The translations under genes were made by a program, and so were the position numbers. Of a stretch of 64,000 bases of DNA, positions 1-8,652 are shown in pieces. The DNA lies in the NCBI GenBank assembly GCA_002418835.1, contig DIEX01000031.1, forward strand, positions 238,058 to 302,057, written 5' to 3'. Each line of letters starts with the position of its first letter. The first letter of the stretch is position 1. The stretch comes from Spirochaetia bacterium UBA5763. GTDB lineage: Bacteria; Spirochaetota; UBA4802; UBA5550. The notes under the pieces are model-generated. The model was not told the DNA's origin. It was given only the letters and a program-made list of their open reading frames with translations, and did not search any database.

Positions 1-51
1 GATGACCCCCGGCTTGCAAAGCAGGCGCTCTCCCAGCTGAGCTACGCCCCC
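1..51 (-). tRNA. tRNA-Ala (anticodon TGC), 3' part outside the window
   Basis: Read on the minus strand, the 5' end GGGGGCG at 51-45 is followed by T8, A9, a GCTC/GAGC D-stem and the loop TTTGCAA with anticodon TGC. The molecule is cut in the variable region by the window edge. The anticodon stem CCTGC/GCCGG contains one mismatch (T29 against C41, coordinates 23 and 11), which is unusual for this tRNA. tRNA-Ala(TGC) often sits in rRNA operons; whether that holds here cannot be seen. Confidence 0.93.
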
Positions 52-61
52 ATCTGTCTTC

Positions 62-90
62 TATATCTTTTTTGATGAGGTTTTTGTCAA
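62..90 (-). promoter_or_regulatory. Promoter of tRNA-Ala
   Basis: On the minus strand TTGACA (90-85), a 17-base spacer and GATATA (67-62) form a near-consensus sigma-70-type promoter. Its predicted start lies only a few bases upstream of the tRNA 5' end at 51, as expected for a stable RNA gene. Confidence 0.7.
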
Positions 91-194
91 TAAAATAATA
101 TCCGGTTGAATAATTTATTGATGATTGGCATCATGTCATGCATCTAATAAAAATAAAGATATGTTTTAATTTAATTTTTTAGAGGGGAGCTGTT

Positions 195-533
195 ATGGGC
201 CTTATTGCATGGGATGATTTTGAAAAAGTTGAACTTAAGTCCGGGACTATTGTAGCAGTTGAAGATTTTCCGAAAGCCAAAAAGCCTGCATATAGGATTA
301 CAGCAGATTTCGGAGATGATATCGGTATTAAGAAAACCAGCGCCCGTGTTACAGAGCTTTATACAAAAGATGAACTGCTTGGTAAACAGATTATCGGAGT
401 CGTAAATTTTCCTGTGAAGCAGATAGGGCCTTTTATGTCTGAGTTTCTCCTCACCGGTTTTTATGATGAAAACGGCCATGTTGTTCTGGCTGTGCCGGAA
501 AGGAATATAAGGAACGGCGCTTCTCTCGGATAA
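195..533 (+). CDS. csaA: CsaA-like tRNA-binding-domain protein
   Basis: This 112-residue protein is a stand-alone tRNA-binding OB-fold domain of the CsaA family, whose members are small dimers (about 110 residues) described as export-related chaperones and structure-selective RNA binders. The sequence has the family hallmarks: the EDFPKAKKPAYRI segment near residue 23, GIKKTSA near 43, VVNFPVKQIGPFMSE near 69, and the C-terminal VPERNIRNGASLG. The length is complete. A GAGGGGAG ribosome site sits 5-6 bases before the ATG. It stands alone, with a gap of about 130 bases before the next gene. The cellular role is inferred from the family only. Confidence 0.9.
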   Translation: MGLIAWDDFEKVELKSGTIVAVEDFPKAKKPAYRITADFGDDIGIKKTSARVTELYTKDELLGKQIIGVVNFPVKQIGPFMSEFLLTGFYDENGHVVLAVPERNIRNGASLG

Positions 534-664
534 AATATAAAAGAATTGATTTATTATATAAAAAGTGCGATATTATATTTGAATATATGTGGTGCCGAAC
601 TTAAAATTTATGTGCAGTGATATTGCTGTTTTTCATTCATAACTACTGATAACAGGACTTGTAT

Positions 665-2017
665 ATGCTCTTTACTTATATTCTGGTTTTTCTGTTTTTT
701 ATTATACTGACAATTATAATACTTTATTTACTGAGTATTTATGTTTTTCCCCGCAAAATAGAAGAGATCCAGAAGATGATCGAGTCTGGCCAGGTAAAAC
801 TCGCCATAAAAAAACTGAATGAGATCCTTGAGAAGGATGACAGAAATCCCTATGCTCATTTTCTTCTTGCTGAAGCTTATGCTGCTGACGGCAACAGTCA
901 GTATGCAGTTGTTGAGTACAGACAGGTTCTTAAAATGGGGCGCTTTGATGATAAGATTAAAGAGGTTCATGTTAGAACTGTTCTTGCAAAACTGTTTAAA
1001 GACAAGAAAGCTTTTGAAGATGCCCGTAAGGAATACCTGATTCTTACCAAGCTCGATCCCTCCAGCTTTGAAAATTTTTATGAGCTTGGAGTAATGTCCT
1101 ATAATCTCGGACAGCTTGACAAGGCTTTGAACTATTTCCGCAAAAGCGCTTCACTTAACTCAAAGCATGATCAGTCATATTTCTATCTCGGTCAGATCTA
1201 TTATAAGAATGGCGTTCACGTTGATGCCAAGCAGTGCTTTCTGAATACAATAAAAATTGATCCCTCGAACTACCAGGCTCATTATTACCTTGGCCTTGTT
1301 TTAAGACAGCAGGGAGACTACGAATGGGCGCTTAAAGAATTTGAAGTTTCCATGAAAAGTGATGATCTTAAAGTTAAAAGTCTCCTTGCCAGGGGAACAT
1401 GTTTTATGGAGAAATCACAGTATCCGAAAGCAATTATGGAGTTTGAACGGGGTGTGAAGTTCGCCAAAAAAGGGAGTGATATGGAGCTTAACCTCCGTTA
1501 TTTTCTCGGTGAATGTCAGGAGAAGGTGAGGGATGTTCACGCGGCCATAGTTAACTGGGAGAAGATAGCCGAAGTTAATCCAAAATTCCGTGATATTCAG
1601 CAGAAACTTGCCGCTTATGCCGAATTCAGGCAGGATGACAGGATAAAGGATTTCATGATCGCAGGTCTTGCCCAGTTTGAGCATATGACCCGTAAAATTG
1701 TTGCAAGCATGAATTACAACATCACTGATATTGAAATTATAAGTGATACAGAAATTGAAATTATTGCAACTGAAAATGAAGGTAAGTGGAGAAACACAAG
1801 GCAGTCCAACAGAATAATCAGGGTCATAAGAACCACTGAAAGCCTGCCGGATTCATATTTCAGAAAGATTCATGAATCGATGAAACCGAGAAACGCAACG
1901 CGGATACTTGTAATCACTACCGGAGATATATCGCCGAAGGCTCTTGAATTTGCAAATACACGGCCAATTGAAATAAAAGGGAAAGCTGAGCTCGTAGAGC
2001 TTCTTAAAAAGATATAA
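665..2017 (+). CDS. Membrane-anchored TPR protein with C-terminal degenerate Mrr-like nuclease fold
   Basis: A single N-terminal membrane segment (about residues 3-27) is followed by roughly eight tetratricopeptide repeats (about 35-310). A C-terminal domain of about 120 residues resembles the Mrr/restriction-endonuclease fold and ends with the family-like pattern ILVITTGDISPKALEFA and a closing KAELVELLKK. The place of the Mrr Q-x-K catalytic pair reads RVIRT, so the catalytic lysine appears to be arginine. A non-cutting, binding role is inferred. ATG 665 is chosen over TTG 659 because AGGA at 654-657 is correctly spaced only for the ATG. The next gene starts 6 bases after the stop. A paralogue lies at 7078-8643. 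Confidence 0.75.
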   Translation: MLFTYILVFLFFIILTIIILYLLSIYVFPRKIEEIQKMIESGQVKLAIKKLNEILEKDDRNPYAHFLLAEAYAADGNSQYAVVEYRQVLKMGRFDDKIKEVHVRTVLAKLFKDKKAFEDARKEYLILTKLDPSSFENFYELGVMSYNLGQLDKALNYFRKSASLNSKHDQSYFYLGQIYYKNGVHVDAKQCFLNTIKIDPSNYQAHYYLGLVLRQQGDYEWALKEFEVSMKSDDLKVKSLLARGTCFMEKSQYPKAIMEFERGVKFAKKGSDMELNLRYFLGECQEKVRDVHAAIVNWEKIAEVNPKFRDIQQKLAAYAEFRQDDRIKDFMIAGLAQFEHMTRKIVASMNYNITDIEIISDTEIEIIATENEGKWRNTRQSNRIIRVIRTTESLPDSYFRKIHESMKPRNATRILVITTGDISPKALEFANTRPIEIKGKAELVELLKKI

Positions 2018-2023
2018 CTGAAA

Positions 2024-3835
2024 ATGGAAAAAGTCAGAGAACTTCTCAGGACAATCCCCTTCCTTGTTCACCTCAACCATGAAGAGCATGAACTGTTCTT
2101 CAAAACCGGGAGAGTCTCATCTTTAAAACCCGGGCAGAATGTTGATCTCAAAAAAAGCAGTTCACTAAGTATTGTTATCAGCGGTATGTTTGAAATTGAA
2201 GCGATAGCGAATAGAGATGTTGTTTACCTTTCCCCGGGATCTTTCTTCGGTTTTCTACCTTTTGCTGAAAACAGAATTAAGGGAAATGTCCGGGCCCTTA
2301 CGGAAGCTGAAATTTTTATTATTAATGAAGATGATTTTTACAGGTTTTTCCTGAAATCTCATAAAGCGCTCAGGGGCTACCTGAGAATGATCAGTAATAT
2401 GGGTTTTGATATTAACGCGTCGGGTAAAAATTATTCCGCGATCAGGAGTAAGCTCATAACTGTGTACAGTTCTTCGCCAGGCTCAGGTAAGAGCTATCTT
2501 GCTTCGCTGCTATCGCTTGCGCTCTCCGGAGAAAAGGTGATTCTTCTTGACCTTTCATACGGAGGGAAGACTGTTTTTGATTTTTTTAATGAACGGATAA
2601 CGATTCCGCTTTCTGTCAAGGATTCAACTGAAGATGGTGCAGAGTCTGTGATCAATGACCGCATTGTAAAACATAGTGATAACATACACCTGCTGAATAT
2701 AAGTTTCTCTTCAAAAGTAAAAACAGACCCGGAGATCCTTAAACCTGTTATTCTTTATCTTTCAAGAACATATAAATATATAGTTGCGGATCTATCTGAT
2801 GATGATCACGATCTCCGCAATTGTCTTTTCAGACTGTCTGATTTTATATTTGCCCTTACCGGCGGAAAAAAAGATATCGATAAATGTCAGGAAACATTTG
2901 ATAATAATATCAATGAGGGACAGAGGATCGTTTATGTAAGAAACAGTTATGTGAATCAGGATAAGGGGAGTTTCTTCGGCGGACTTATACTTAACATCTG
3001 CGAATCCGATAATCCGGGCGTTCAGGAAGTGATGGAGAAGTTTATTGCCGACGGTAATCTTTCATCCTTCACTTCAATGATAACAGGCAGGAGCAGTGCG
3101 CTTGTTCTTCCGACATCGAGATTTGAATCTATTCTACTTTGCTCTTTATTTTATGAATTGGATAAAGGCAGAAAGAAGTTCGATTATCTTTATTCGTCAT
3201 CATATACTTTTTTTCTGATTTCGCTATTTCTTCTTTTTGATAATGGCGATGAACTTAAAGAGAATATGAAAAGATTTTTTTCTCCTGAGCAGACAGCAAA
3301 GAATCTTGATATAGTTTTTCCTGAGAAATTTATTTTCAGCAATAACAGACTCCTGAAATATTCCTTTGAACTGGCTTCATCCCGCAGAATTGAAATGTTT
3401 CATCCGTTGCCTTTATGCTCTCTTGAAACCGGTGGTGTGACCAGTATTATGAGTACAGGTCCCCTGGGGAAAACCATGGCTGCAAGCCTCACATCTTTGC
3501 ACGAATATCAGCCTGTCAATATTAACGGGTGTGATTATACTTCAGGTTTCCCGGGTTTCAGCGTGCGATCTGCTCATCTTTTCAGAACAGAAGCTGATGA
3601 TATTTTTTCAGTTTCGCTTGTTAACAGGGATAAACTGAAAGTGCCGGACGGCGTTTACAACGAATATTATTCAGCTTCTTTGCGCTCAATGGAACGGCTT
3701 TCAGTTCCGGGTGAGGAATATCTTGAGCAGGGCAGAAATTTAATACTTGATGTTTCAGAAACTGAGTTTAAATTTGACAGGATTTTTAATTCAACATTAA
3801 AAGCATCTCAGCTGCTGCTGACAAAAATAGTCTGA
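2024..3835 (+). CDS. Cyclic-nucleotide-binding domain fused to a MinD/ParA-like ATPase
   Basis: Residues about 12-125 read as a Crp-type cyclic-nucleotide-binding beta-roll (LKPGQ, then PGSFFGFLPF). From about 142 a P-loop NTPase follows: SSSPGSGKS at 149-157 as Walker A, KVILLDLS as the next strand, and VADLSDDDHDLRN as the Walker B region, a MinD/CooC-like order. The remaining 200 residues are unassigned. The phosphate-binding cassette lacks the usual Gly-Glu (it reads G77-F78), so nucleotide binding may be changed or lost. The gene lies 6 bases after the TPR/Mrr-like gene and is probably cotranscribed with it. A regulatory or localisation ATPase is inferred. No DNA-binding HTH is visible. 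Confidence 0.7.
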   Translation: MEKVRELLRTIPFLVHLNHEEHELFFKTGRVSSLKPGQNVDLKKSSSLSIVISGMFEIEAIANRDVVYLSPGSFFGFLPFAENRIKGNVRALTEAEIFIINEDDFYRFFLKSHKALRGYLRMISNMGFDINASGKNYSAIRSKLITVYSSSPGSGKSYLASLLSLALSGEKVILLDLSYGGKTVFDFFNERITIPLSVKDSTEDGAESVINDRIVKHSDNIHLLNISFSSKVKTDPEILKPVILYLSRTYKYIVADLSDDDHDLRNCLFRLSDFIFALTGGKKDIDKCQETFDNNINEGQRIVYVRNSYVNQDKGSFFGGLILNICESDNPGVQEVMEKFIADGNLSSFTSMITGRSSALVLPTSRFESILLCSLFYELDKGRKKFDYLYSSSYTFFLISLFLLFDNGDELKENMKRFFSPEQTAKNLDIVFPEKFIFSNNRLLKYSFELASSRRIEMFHPLPLCSLETGGVTSIMSTGPLGKTMAASLTSLHEYQPVNINGCDYTSGFPGFSVRSAHLFRTEADDIFSVSLVNRDKLKVPDGVYNEYYSASLRSMERLSVPGEEYLEQGRNLILDVSETEFKFDRIFNSTLKASQLLLTKIV

Positions 3836-3853
3836 AAATTACCGGAGGGTCTC

Positions 3854-4348
3854 TTGAGATCTAAAAAGACTAATGCATTGCAGGTTTCAGTACTTCTTAC
3901 TGGTATTATTTATATTGTAATGGGGGCTGCTTTTTTATTAACACCTATGTTCGTTTTGCAGCTCTTCGCAGAAAATGTTTCTGAAAACTGGCTGGATCTT
4001 GTGAGAGATCATGAACTGGTGGCGCCTCTTTTTTATATGGTACGTTCATTTTCCGTTTTACTTATAACTTCAGGTTTTCTGATGATTATGCCTCTTTTTG
4101 ATCCCCTGAAATACAGGGGTATAGTGTATATAAATGGAGTAATTTTCCCCTTAATTTCTTCTTTTATACTGATTAAAAACGGATTGTTTGCGAAAGATAG
4201 AGGAACGCTTGTTCAGGAATCGCTTTTTCAGGGGGATTATACGCATAAACTCATTGTTATTATCGGGATTGTTTTTGCGGCAATATTCCTGGTCAGTACA
4301 ATTATGCTTATTTTGACCGCGAAGGACGCGAAAGAGGGTAAGGAATAA
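3854..4348 (+). CDS. Four-helix integral membrane protein of unknown function
   Basis: The 164-residue product has about four hydrophobic segments (roughly 12-34, 65-82, 94-115 and 135-157), short loops and a charged C-terminus (TAKDAKEGKE). I recognise no family. Translation starts at TTG 3854, supported by GGAGG at 3844-3848 with a 5-base spacer. It follows the cNMP/MinD-like gene by 18 bases, so it belongs to the same transcript. A membrane partner for the soluble proteins of this run is possible but unsupported by any motif. Confidence 0.65.
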   Translation: MRSKKTNALQVSVLLTGIIYIVMGAAFLLTPMFVLQLFAENVSENWLDLVRDHELVAPLFYMVRSFSVLLITSGFLMIMPLFDPLKYRGIVYINGVIFPLISSFILIKNGLFAKDRGTLVQESLFQGDYTHKLIVIIGIVFAAIFLVSTIMLILTAKDAKEGKE

Positions 4349-4358
4349 TTTTTTTTAA

Positions 4359-4387
4359 TTGATTATTATTTGAATATTGTTTATACT
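4359..4387 (+). promoter_or_regulatory. Promoter upstream of the STAS gene
   Basis: TTGATT (4359-4364), exactly 17 bases, then TATACT (4382-4387) match a sigma-70-type promoter. It lies in the 72-base gap before the STAS-domain gene, suggesting an internal promoter that lets this gene and those after it be transcribed separately from 665-4348. Confidence 0.55.
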
Positions 4388-4420
4388 ATTAAAAAGACAT
4401 TTAACAGGGTGGATTAAAAA

Positions 4421-4765
4421 ATGGAGCTTAACTTAAAAAAGAATGGGAATGCTATAATAATTTATCTGGAAGGAAGGCTTGATGTTCACCTCTCGGCTGA
4501 CATTGAAAAGGAGATTAATAAGCTGATATCAACTGAATCTACAAGTCATTTTATACTTAACCTTAAAGATGTAGAGTATATGAGCAGTTCCGGCCTTAGA
4601 ATCTTCGTTTCAACTATGAGAATATTAAAGGAGAGAAAACGCAAACTTGTTCTCTGTAACATGAATAGTGCTGTCCGGAAAATATTTGAAGTGGTTGAAT
4701 TGACAGACATGTTTGATATTTTTAATAATGAAAACGAAGCTCTGGAGTTTCTTAAAAATCTCTGA
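4421..4765 (+). CDS. STAS-domain anti-anti-sigma factor-like protein
   Basis: The 114-residue single STAS domain resembles SpoIIAA/RsbV. It has the N-terminal IIIYLEGRLDVHLSADIEK strand-helix, LKDVEYMSSSGLRIFVS around residues 45-65 with the serine normally phosphorylated by an HPK-type anti-sigma kinase, and the closing FEVVELTDMFDIF. Such proteins switch partners with GHKL kinases or anti-sigma factors. No cognate kinase lies next to it; the nearest GHKL-type ATPase in the window is in the HDOD fusion at 39.3-40.8 kb, and any link is speculative. It lies 13 bases before the glycosidase-like gene. Confidence 0.9.
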   Translation: MELNLKKNGNAIIIYLEGRLDVHLSADIEKEINKLISTESTSHFILNLKDVEYMSSSGLRIFVSTMRILKERKRKLVLCNMNSAVRKIFEVVELTDMFDIFNNENEALEFLKNL

Positions 4766-4778
4766 CATGTGATTTAAA

Positions 4779-6965
4779 TTGAAGCTTATTGATAGAAAAA
4801 GGAAAACAAAAGGCAGTTTTTTCGAAGAAATAACTGCCGGTATAAAAGATATTGTGGATGATTCCAAAGAGAGGAATATTGTTGATTTTCTCTCAGAAGG
4901 ATTATCCAACAGAATATTATTTGAAAAGTTCAATAATTTTCACTGGCCTTTATGGCTTGAATGTACTACAAATCCCTCTTCAGATAGATGCAGTGCATAC
5001 CCGAATCCTCTTTTACTCAATACTGCATATCGTGAATGGCAGTGTTTTACAAATTATTTATCATCCAGTGAAATAACAATTGATCGTGCAGGAATGATTT
5101 CCGGCCCCTCTTCGGCTGGATGGTCTGTTGAATTCTGGGTTTTTAATGGCGGAAAACTTCACAGACCCCAATATGATCATGATAATAATAGTATCCGCAG
5201 AAATACAGCAACTGGTGAAATTGTATTCGTATGGGATACTGAGAATTTTTCTCTTACTGAAAAAATTGCCGGTTCAAGAAGCAGTGTTGATGAAGCTCTC
5301 ATTTCTGTTGAACTTAATATCAGGAAAGGGGGCAGGTCGGGTTTCCTGCTCGCGGTAGTCAGGCCATATAATAACAGAACTCTTGGCAGGGTAACTTCTA
5401 TTGATGTTGATAAAGGTAACGGGCTTATTTCTGTTAACGGTAAATGTCTTATAGGTTTTGATACTGCTCCGGAAGAAGTATTAACCGGATCCGGTGTCTC
5501 GGGTGATATTGATAAATCTTTGGAAACAGGTGAAAACCGGGTAAATTGCGGATCCGGCATGTCTACAGCAGCTTTAAAATACAGTGCTGAATCAGGTAAA
5601 AAAATATTTAATTTCAGAATATCTCTCAATGAGAACGCAGCCCTCCCTCCTGTAAAAATAAATTACATTAATCACTTTAGAGAGTTTAATCTGTTTTCTG
5701 AAATGAGACTTTCTGAGGGGATAAAAGCGGATTTGACAGATACTGATTTTAAGGCATTGTTTTTACAGTCCAGGTTATCAATTCTTAATATCAATAAAAG
5801 CGACATCGAAGGTAATGATGTTGAGGATTACAGGAAGCTCTATTTTTTTATTTATTCTTTCTGCAGAACAGGTGCTTTGGATGCCGGTGAGACTTTTTTT
5901 AAGCAGAAGCTTGAATCTTTTGTTTTTGAGAAAAAAAACATTTCAATAGAAGATGTTGTAAAAGGATGCTTCCTCATCAATTCATGTTATGAAATTTTTA
6001 TACATAAGCGTGAAACAGGTTTTCTTCAGGTCTATTATCCCGCTCTCAGAGGTGTAGCTGATTTTATTTACAGATTTTCAGTCAATATGCACGAGGCTGA
6101 TAGTATCAGGCATAGTACAAATATCCATAGTTTTGCCGTACCGCGTAATATTACTGAAACTGTTTATATCTATTCTGCTGTTTCAAATATCTCCTACCTG
6201 GCCAGATGCATGGGAATTTTCGGAGATGAATCAAAATTCAAAAATGAATCAATCCGGCTTCAATCTTTAATAACAGATTCTCTGAACAGAGAGAAAACAT
6301 CTTCTGAACTTTCTGCTGTAAGTTCACTTTTTTCATTACCTGATAAAGTGATGATTTCATTGAAGTATGATGAATACAAAGATCTTATTACAGGTTATTT
6401 GTCTGAAGCAGGCTTCCCTGTAAAACACCCTCTTTACGGTATTGATATGTTTTCAAGTGCTGTAATCCTGAACCATATGTTTACATCAGGTATGAATGAG
6501 GCAGATTTCAATTTCGACAGACTGGCGGATTATATCGATGATTTTCATGTTGTGCCGGAGTATATTGACCCGGCATCAGGAAAAGGCTCCTGGGGTGAGG
6601 GTAATTCAAAAATAGTCACTGCGGTTTTATTCGCTATATTGAGAAACAGGTTATTTATAGACGGGTCGGATCGGCTTGAGCTTTTCCCTGCTGCTGATTC
6701 CCGATGGTTTAATACCGGCAGCAGAATAAGGGTGGAGGATGCCACTTCGAGATATGGATTAATATCTTTCAATATGGAGATATTTAATGATGAACTCCGG
6801 CTTTCGTTCAGCGGTTCACCCAAGTATCTTCCCCCTGATATACTTATAAACATTCCGTATAATACGAATATAATACAGGGTGATGATTTTATTGTTAAGA
6901 AAAAAACAGGTCACAACTATATTATCAGCGGATGGCCTTCCTCTGTGAGATTCACAATCTCTTAA
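4779..6965 (+). CDS. Large protein with a six-hairpin glycosidase-like C-terminal region
   Basis: This 728-residue protein has no signal peptide and starts at TTG 4779 with a weak ribosome site. The N-terminal 300 residues look beta-rich (WPLWLECTTNP, GWSVEFWVFNGG). The rest is helical and ends with a pattern I associate with alpha/alpha-toroid glycoside hydrolases: PEYIDPASGKGSWGEGNSK, then ELFPAADSRWFNTGSRIRVE and a beta-strand tail with LSFSGSPKYLPPDI. The family assignment is tentative and no catalytic acid pair can be proposed. It sits in an operon with STAS and TPR genes rather than sugar transport genes, so the substrate is unknown and it could even be non-catalytic. Confidence 0.5.
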   Translation: MKLIDRKRKTKGSFFEEITAGIKDIVDDSKERNIVDFLSEGLSNRILFEKFNNFHWPLWLECTTNPSSDRCSAYPNPLLLNTAYREWQCFTNYLSSSEITIDRAGMISGPSSAGWSVEFWVFNGGKLHRPQYDHDNNSIRRNTATGEIVFVWDTENFSLTEKIAGSRSSVDEALISVELNIRKGGRSGFLLAVVRPYNNRTLGRVTSIDVDKGNGLISVNGKCLIGFDTAPEEVLTGSGVSGDIDKSLETGENRVNCGSGMSTAALKYSAESGKKIFNFRISLNENAALPPVKINYINHFREFNLFSEMRLSEGIKADLTDTDFKALFLQSRLSILNINKSDIEGNDVEDYRKLYFFIYSFCRTGALDAGETFFKQKLESFVFEKKNISIEDVVKGCFLINSCYEIFIHKRETGFLQVYYPALRGVADFIYRFSVNMHEADSIRHSTNIHSFAVPRNITETVYIYSAVSNISYLARCMGIFGDESKFKNESIRLQSLITDSLNREKTSSELSAVSSLFSLPDKVMISLKYDEYKDLITGYLSEAGFPVKHPLYGIDMFSSAVILNHMFTSGMNEADFNFDRLADYIDDFHVVPEYIDPASGKGSWGEGNSKIVTAVLFAILRNRLFIDGSDRLELFPAADSRWFNTGSRIRVEDATSRYGLISFNMEIFNDELRLSFSGSPKYLPPDILINIPYNTNIIQGDDFIVKKKTGHNYIISGWPSSVRFTIS

Positions 6966-7077
6966 AATACCGCTTCCTGAAATATTCCTTCGTCAATCCT
7001 AAAGAATAATTGATTTAGATGTATGTTATGCCGATTAATCAAATAAGACTTAAAATATGTTCTTTCCCCGGAGAGAT

Positions 7078-8643
7078 ATGCTTGTTATTATTCTGATAAC
7101 TGCGGTTATAATTCTTGGCGTTGTGGTTTATTACATGTATTTTGTCGCGCCAAAACTTAATCCTGTAAATAGAGCCGAAATTCTTCTCCAGCAGGACAGA
7201 GTTGAAGAAGCCATTGTTGAATTACAGAAAGTCCTTGATGCGGCCCCTTATGATATATATACACATAAAAAACTTGCCGACCTTTACCAGAGCCAGAATA
7301 AGGATGAACTTGCCGCTAAACATTTTGAAAGACTTGTTGAAATCAACAGGTTTAATAATGATATAGTAAAAGGGGATATATATCGTCATCTTGCAAGGAT
7401 GTATTTAAAAAAAGGTCAGATAGATAAAAGTTTTGAAAAATTTTACGAGCTTCTCAAAGAGTATCCTGCTGATTCTGAATCGTTGTATTATGTCGGATTT
7501 ATTGCTTTGGGTCAGGAACATTTTGAAACAGCCTATAAATATCTTGAGCAGCTGTCACGACAGGAGAAAAATAACTACGAAATACTTTTTGGCGCGGGAA
7601 TCTCTGCTTTACAGAGTCAGAGATCTGCTGAAGCAATTAATCTTTTTAAAAGCGCATTATCCGTAGAGCCTGATTCAGATATTACAAACATTGCTTTATC
7701 ATTCGCATATTACAAAAAGCGTGATTATAAAAGTGCAATGAACAGCATTAAACCTGTAGTTGATAATTCAAATGATGAAAACGCAATGTTTATAGCAAAA
7801 CGCCTTCTCGGATTTATTTACGTTGAAGCAGGAAAAATTTCTCTTGCAGTAAAACAGTTTGATGAAATCGGAGAATTCTGCAGTGACCATAACTGGGAGG
7901 AGGAACTTAGATTTACGCTTTATGATCTCGGATTTGCTGCTCTCCTTGACGATAAAATCGAACTGGCTTATGAGCATTGGAACAGGCTGTATCAGCTCGA
8001 TAGAAATTTCAGAAATATTCAGGATCTCATAACAAGGCTCAGAAAGGAGATGGATAGCAAAGGGAGTAAGTTCGAGGAACAGAAACCGGTTGTCTCTGAA
8101 ACCTCACTCTGGAAGGAACGCGCTTTCCCGGAAAATTTTGTATGGAATATATGCGGATTAAAAAGTGAGACCCGTGTTGATATCGGGATGATAATTAGTA
8201 CGGGCCGGACCCCTGTAGTTCGGGAGAAAAAGGAACATGAGGGAAGTGATTCTCCTTCAAAGGAACTTGATTTTGATTCTTTATACAAGCTGGATTCTGA
8301 AAATTTCAGAAGTGCAGCGTACAGGTTGTGTGAAAAGCTCGGACTTGTTATTGATGAGATACTTACCACATACAGGGAGTCAGACGGAGTCGATTTTCTG
8401 GCTTATCAGAAAGATAGTAAAATTAAAACTCTTGTATGGGTCAGAAGATGGAAGGGGACAAGTGTTGGTGAAATACCATTAAGAAATTTTGCACAGGCTA
8501 TAAATGATGCGAAGGCAAAACAGGGTTTTTTTATAACTACCTCACCGTTAACCGGTTCAGCAGAAAGTATCCTGAAAAATCTGGAGAAGGTTAATGTTAT
8601 ATACCCTGAAGAGATGCTTAAATTATTAAAAGGGGTAGTGTAG
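7078..8643 (+). CDS. Second membrane-anchored TPR protein with degenerate Mrr-like nuclease fold
   Basis: Same architecture as the product of 665-2017: one N-terminal membrane helix, TPR repeats over about residues 25-330, a linker, then a Mrr-like domain over the last 110 residues. The alignment to Mrr is clearer here: GVDFLAY carries the acidic strand, TLVWVRRW stands where active enzymes have VQ-x-KRW, and GFFITTSPLT matches the next strand. The Gln and Lys of the catalytic motif are Trp and Arg, so cleavage is unlikely. ATG 7078 has GGAGAG just before it and starts directly at the membrane helix; the in-frame ATG 7057 has no ribosome site. The ParB-like gene starts 9 bases after the stop. 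Confidence 0.72.
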   Translation: MLVIILITAVIILGVVVYYMYFVAPKLNPVNRAEILLQQDRVEEAIVELQKVLDAAPYDIYTHKKLADLYQSQNKDELAAKHFERLVEINRFNNDIVKGDIYRHLARMYLKKGQIDKSFEKFYELLKEYPADSESLYYVGFIALGQEHFETAYKYLEQLSRQEKNNYEILFGAGISALQSQRSAEAINLFKSALSVEPDSDITNIALSFAYYKKRDYKSAMNSIKPVVDNSNDENAMFIAKRLLGFIYVEAGKISLAVKQFDEIGEFCSDHNWEEELRFTLYDLGFAALLDDKIELAYEHWNRLYQLDRNFRNIQDLITRLRKEMDSKGSKFEEQKPVVSETSLWKERAFPENFVWNICGLKSETRVDIGMIISTGRTPVVREKKEHEGSDSPSKELDFDSLYKLDSENFRSAAYRLCEKLGLVIDEILTTYRESDGVDFLAYQKDSKIKTLVWVRRWKGTSVGEIPLRNFAQAINDAKAKQGFFITTSPLTGSAESILKNLEKVNVIYPEEMLKLLKGVV

Positions 8644-8652
8644 GCATAGACA

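Noticed and set aside
665..8643. A restriction or anti-phage defence island based on Mrr-like domains
   Set aside because: The catalytic lysine is missing in both Mrr-like domains, there is no methylase or helicase, and neighbours look like housekeeping or signalling genes.
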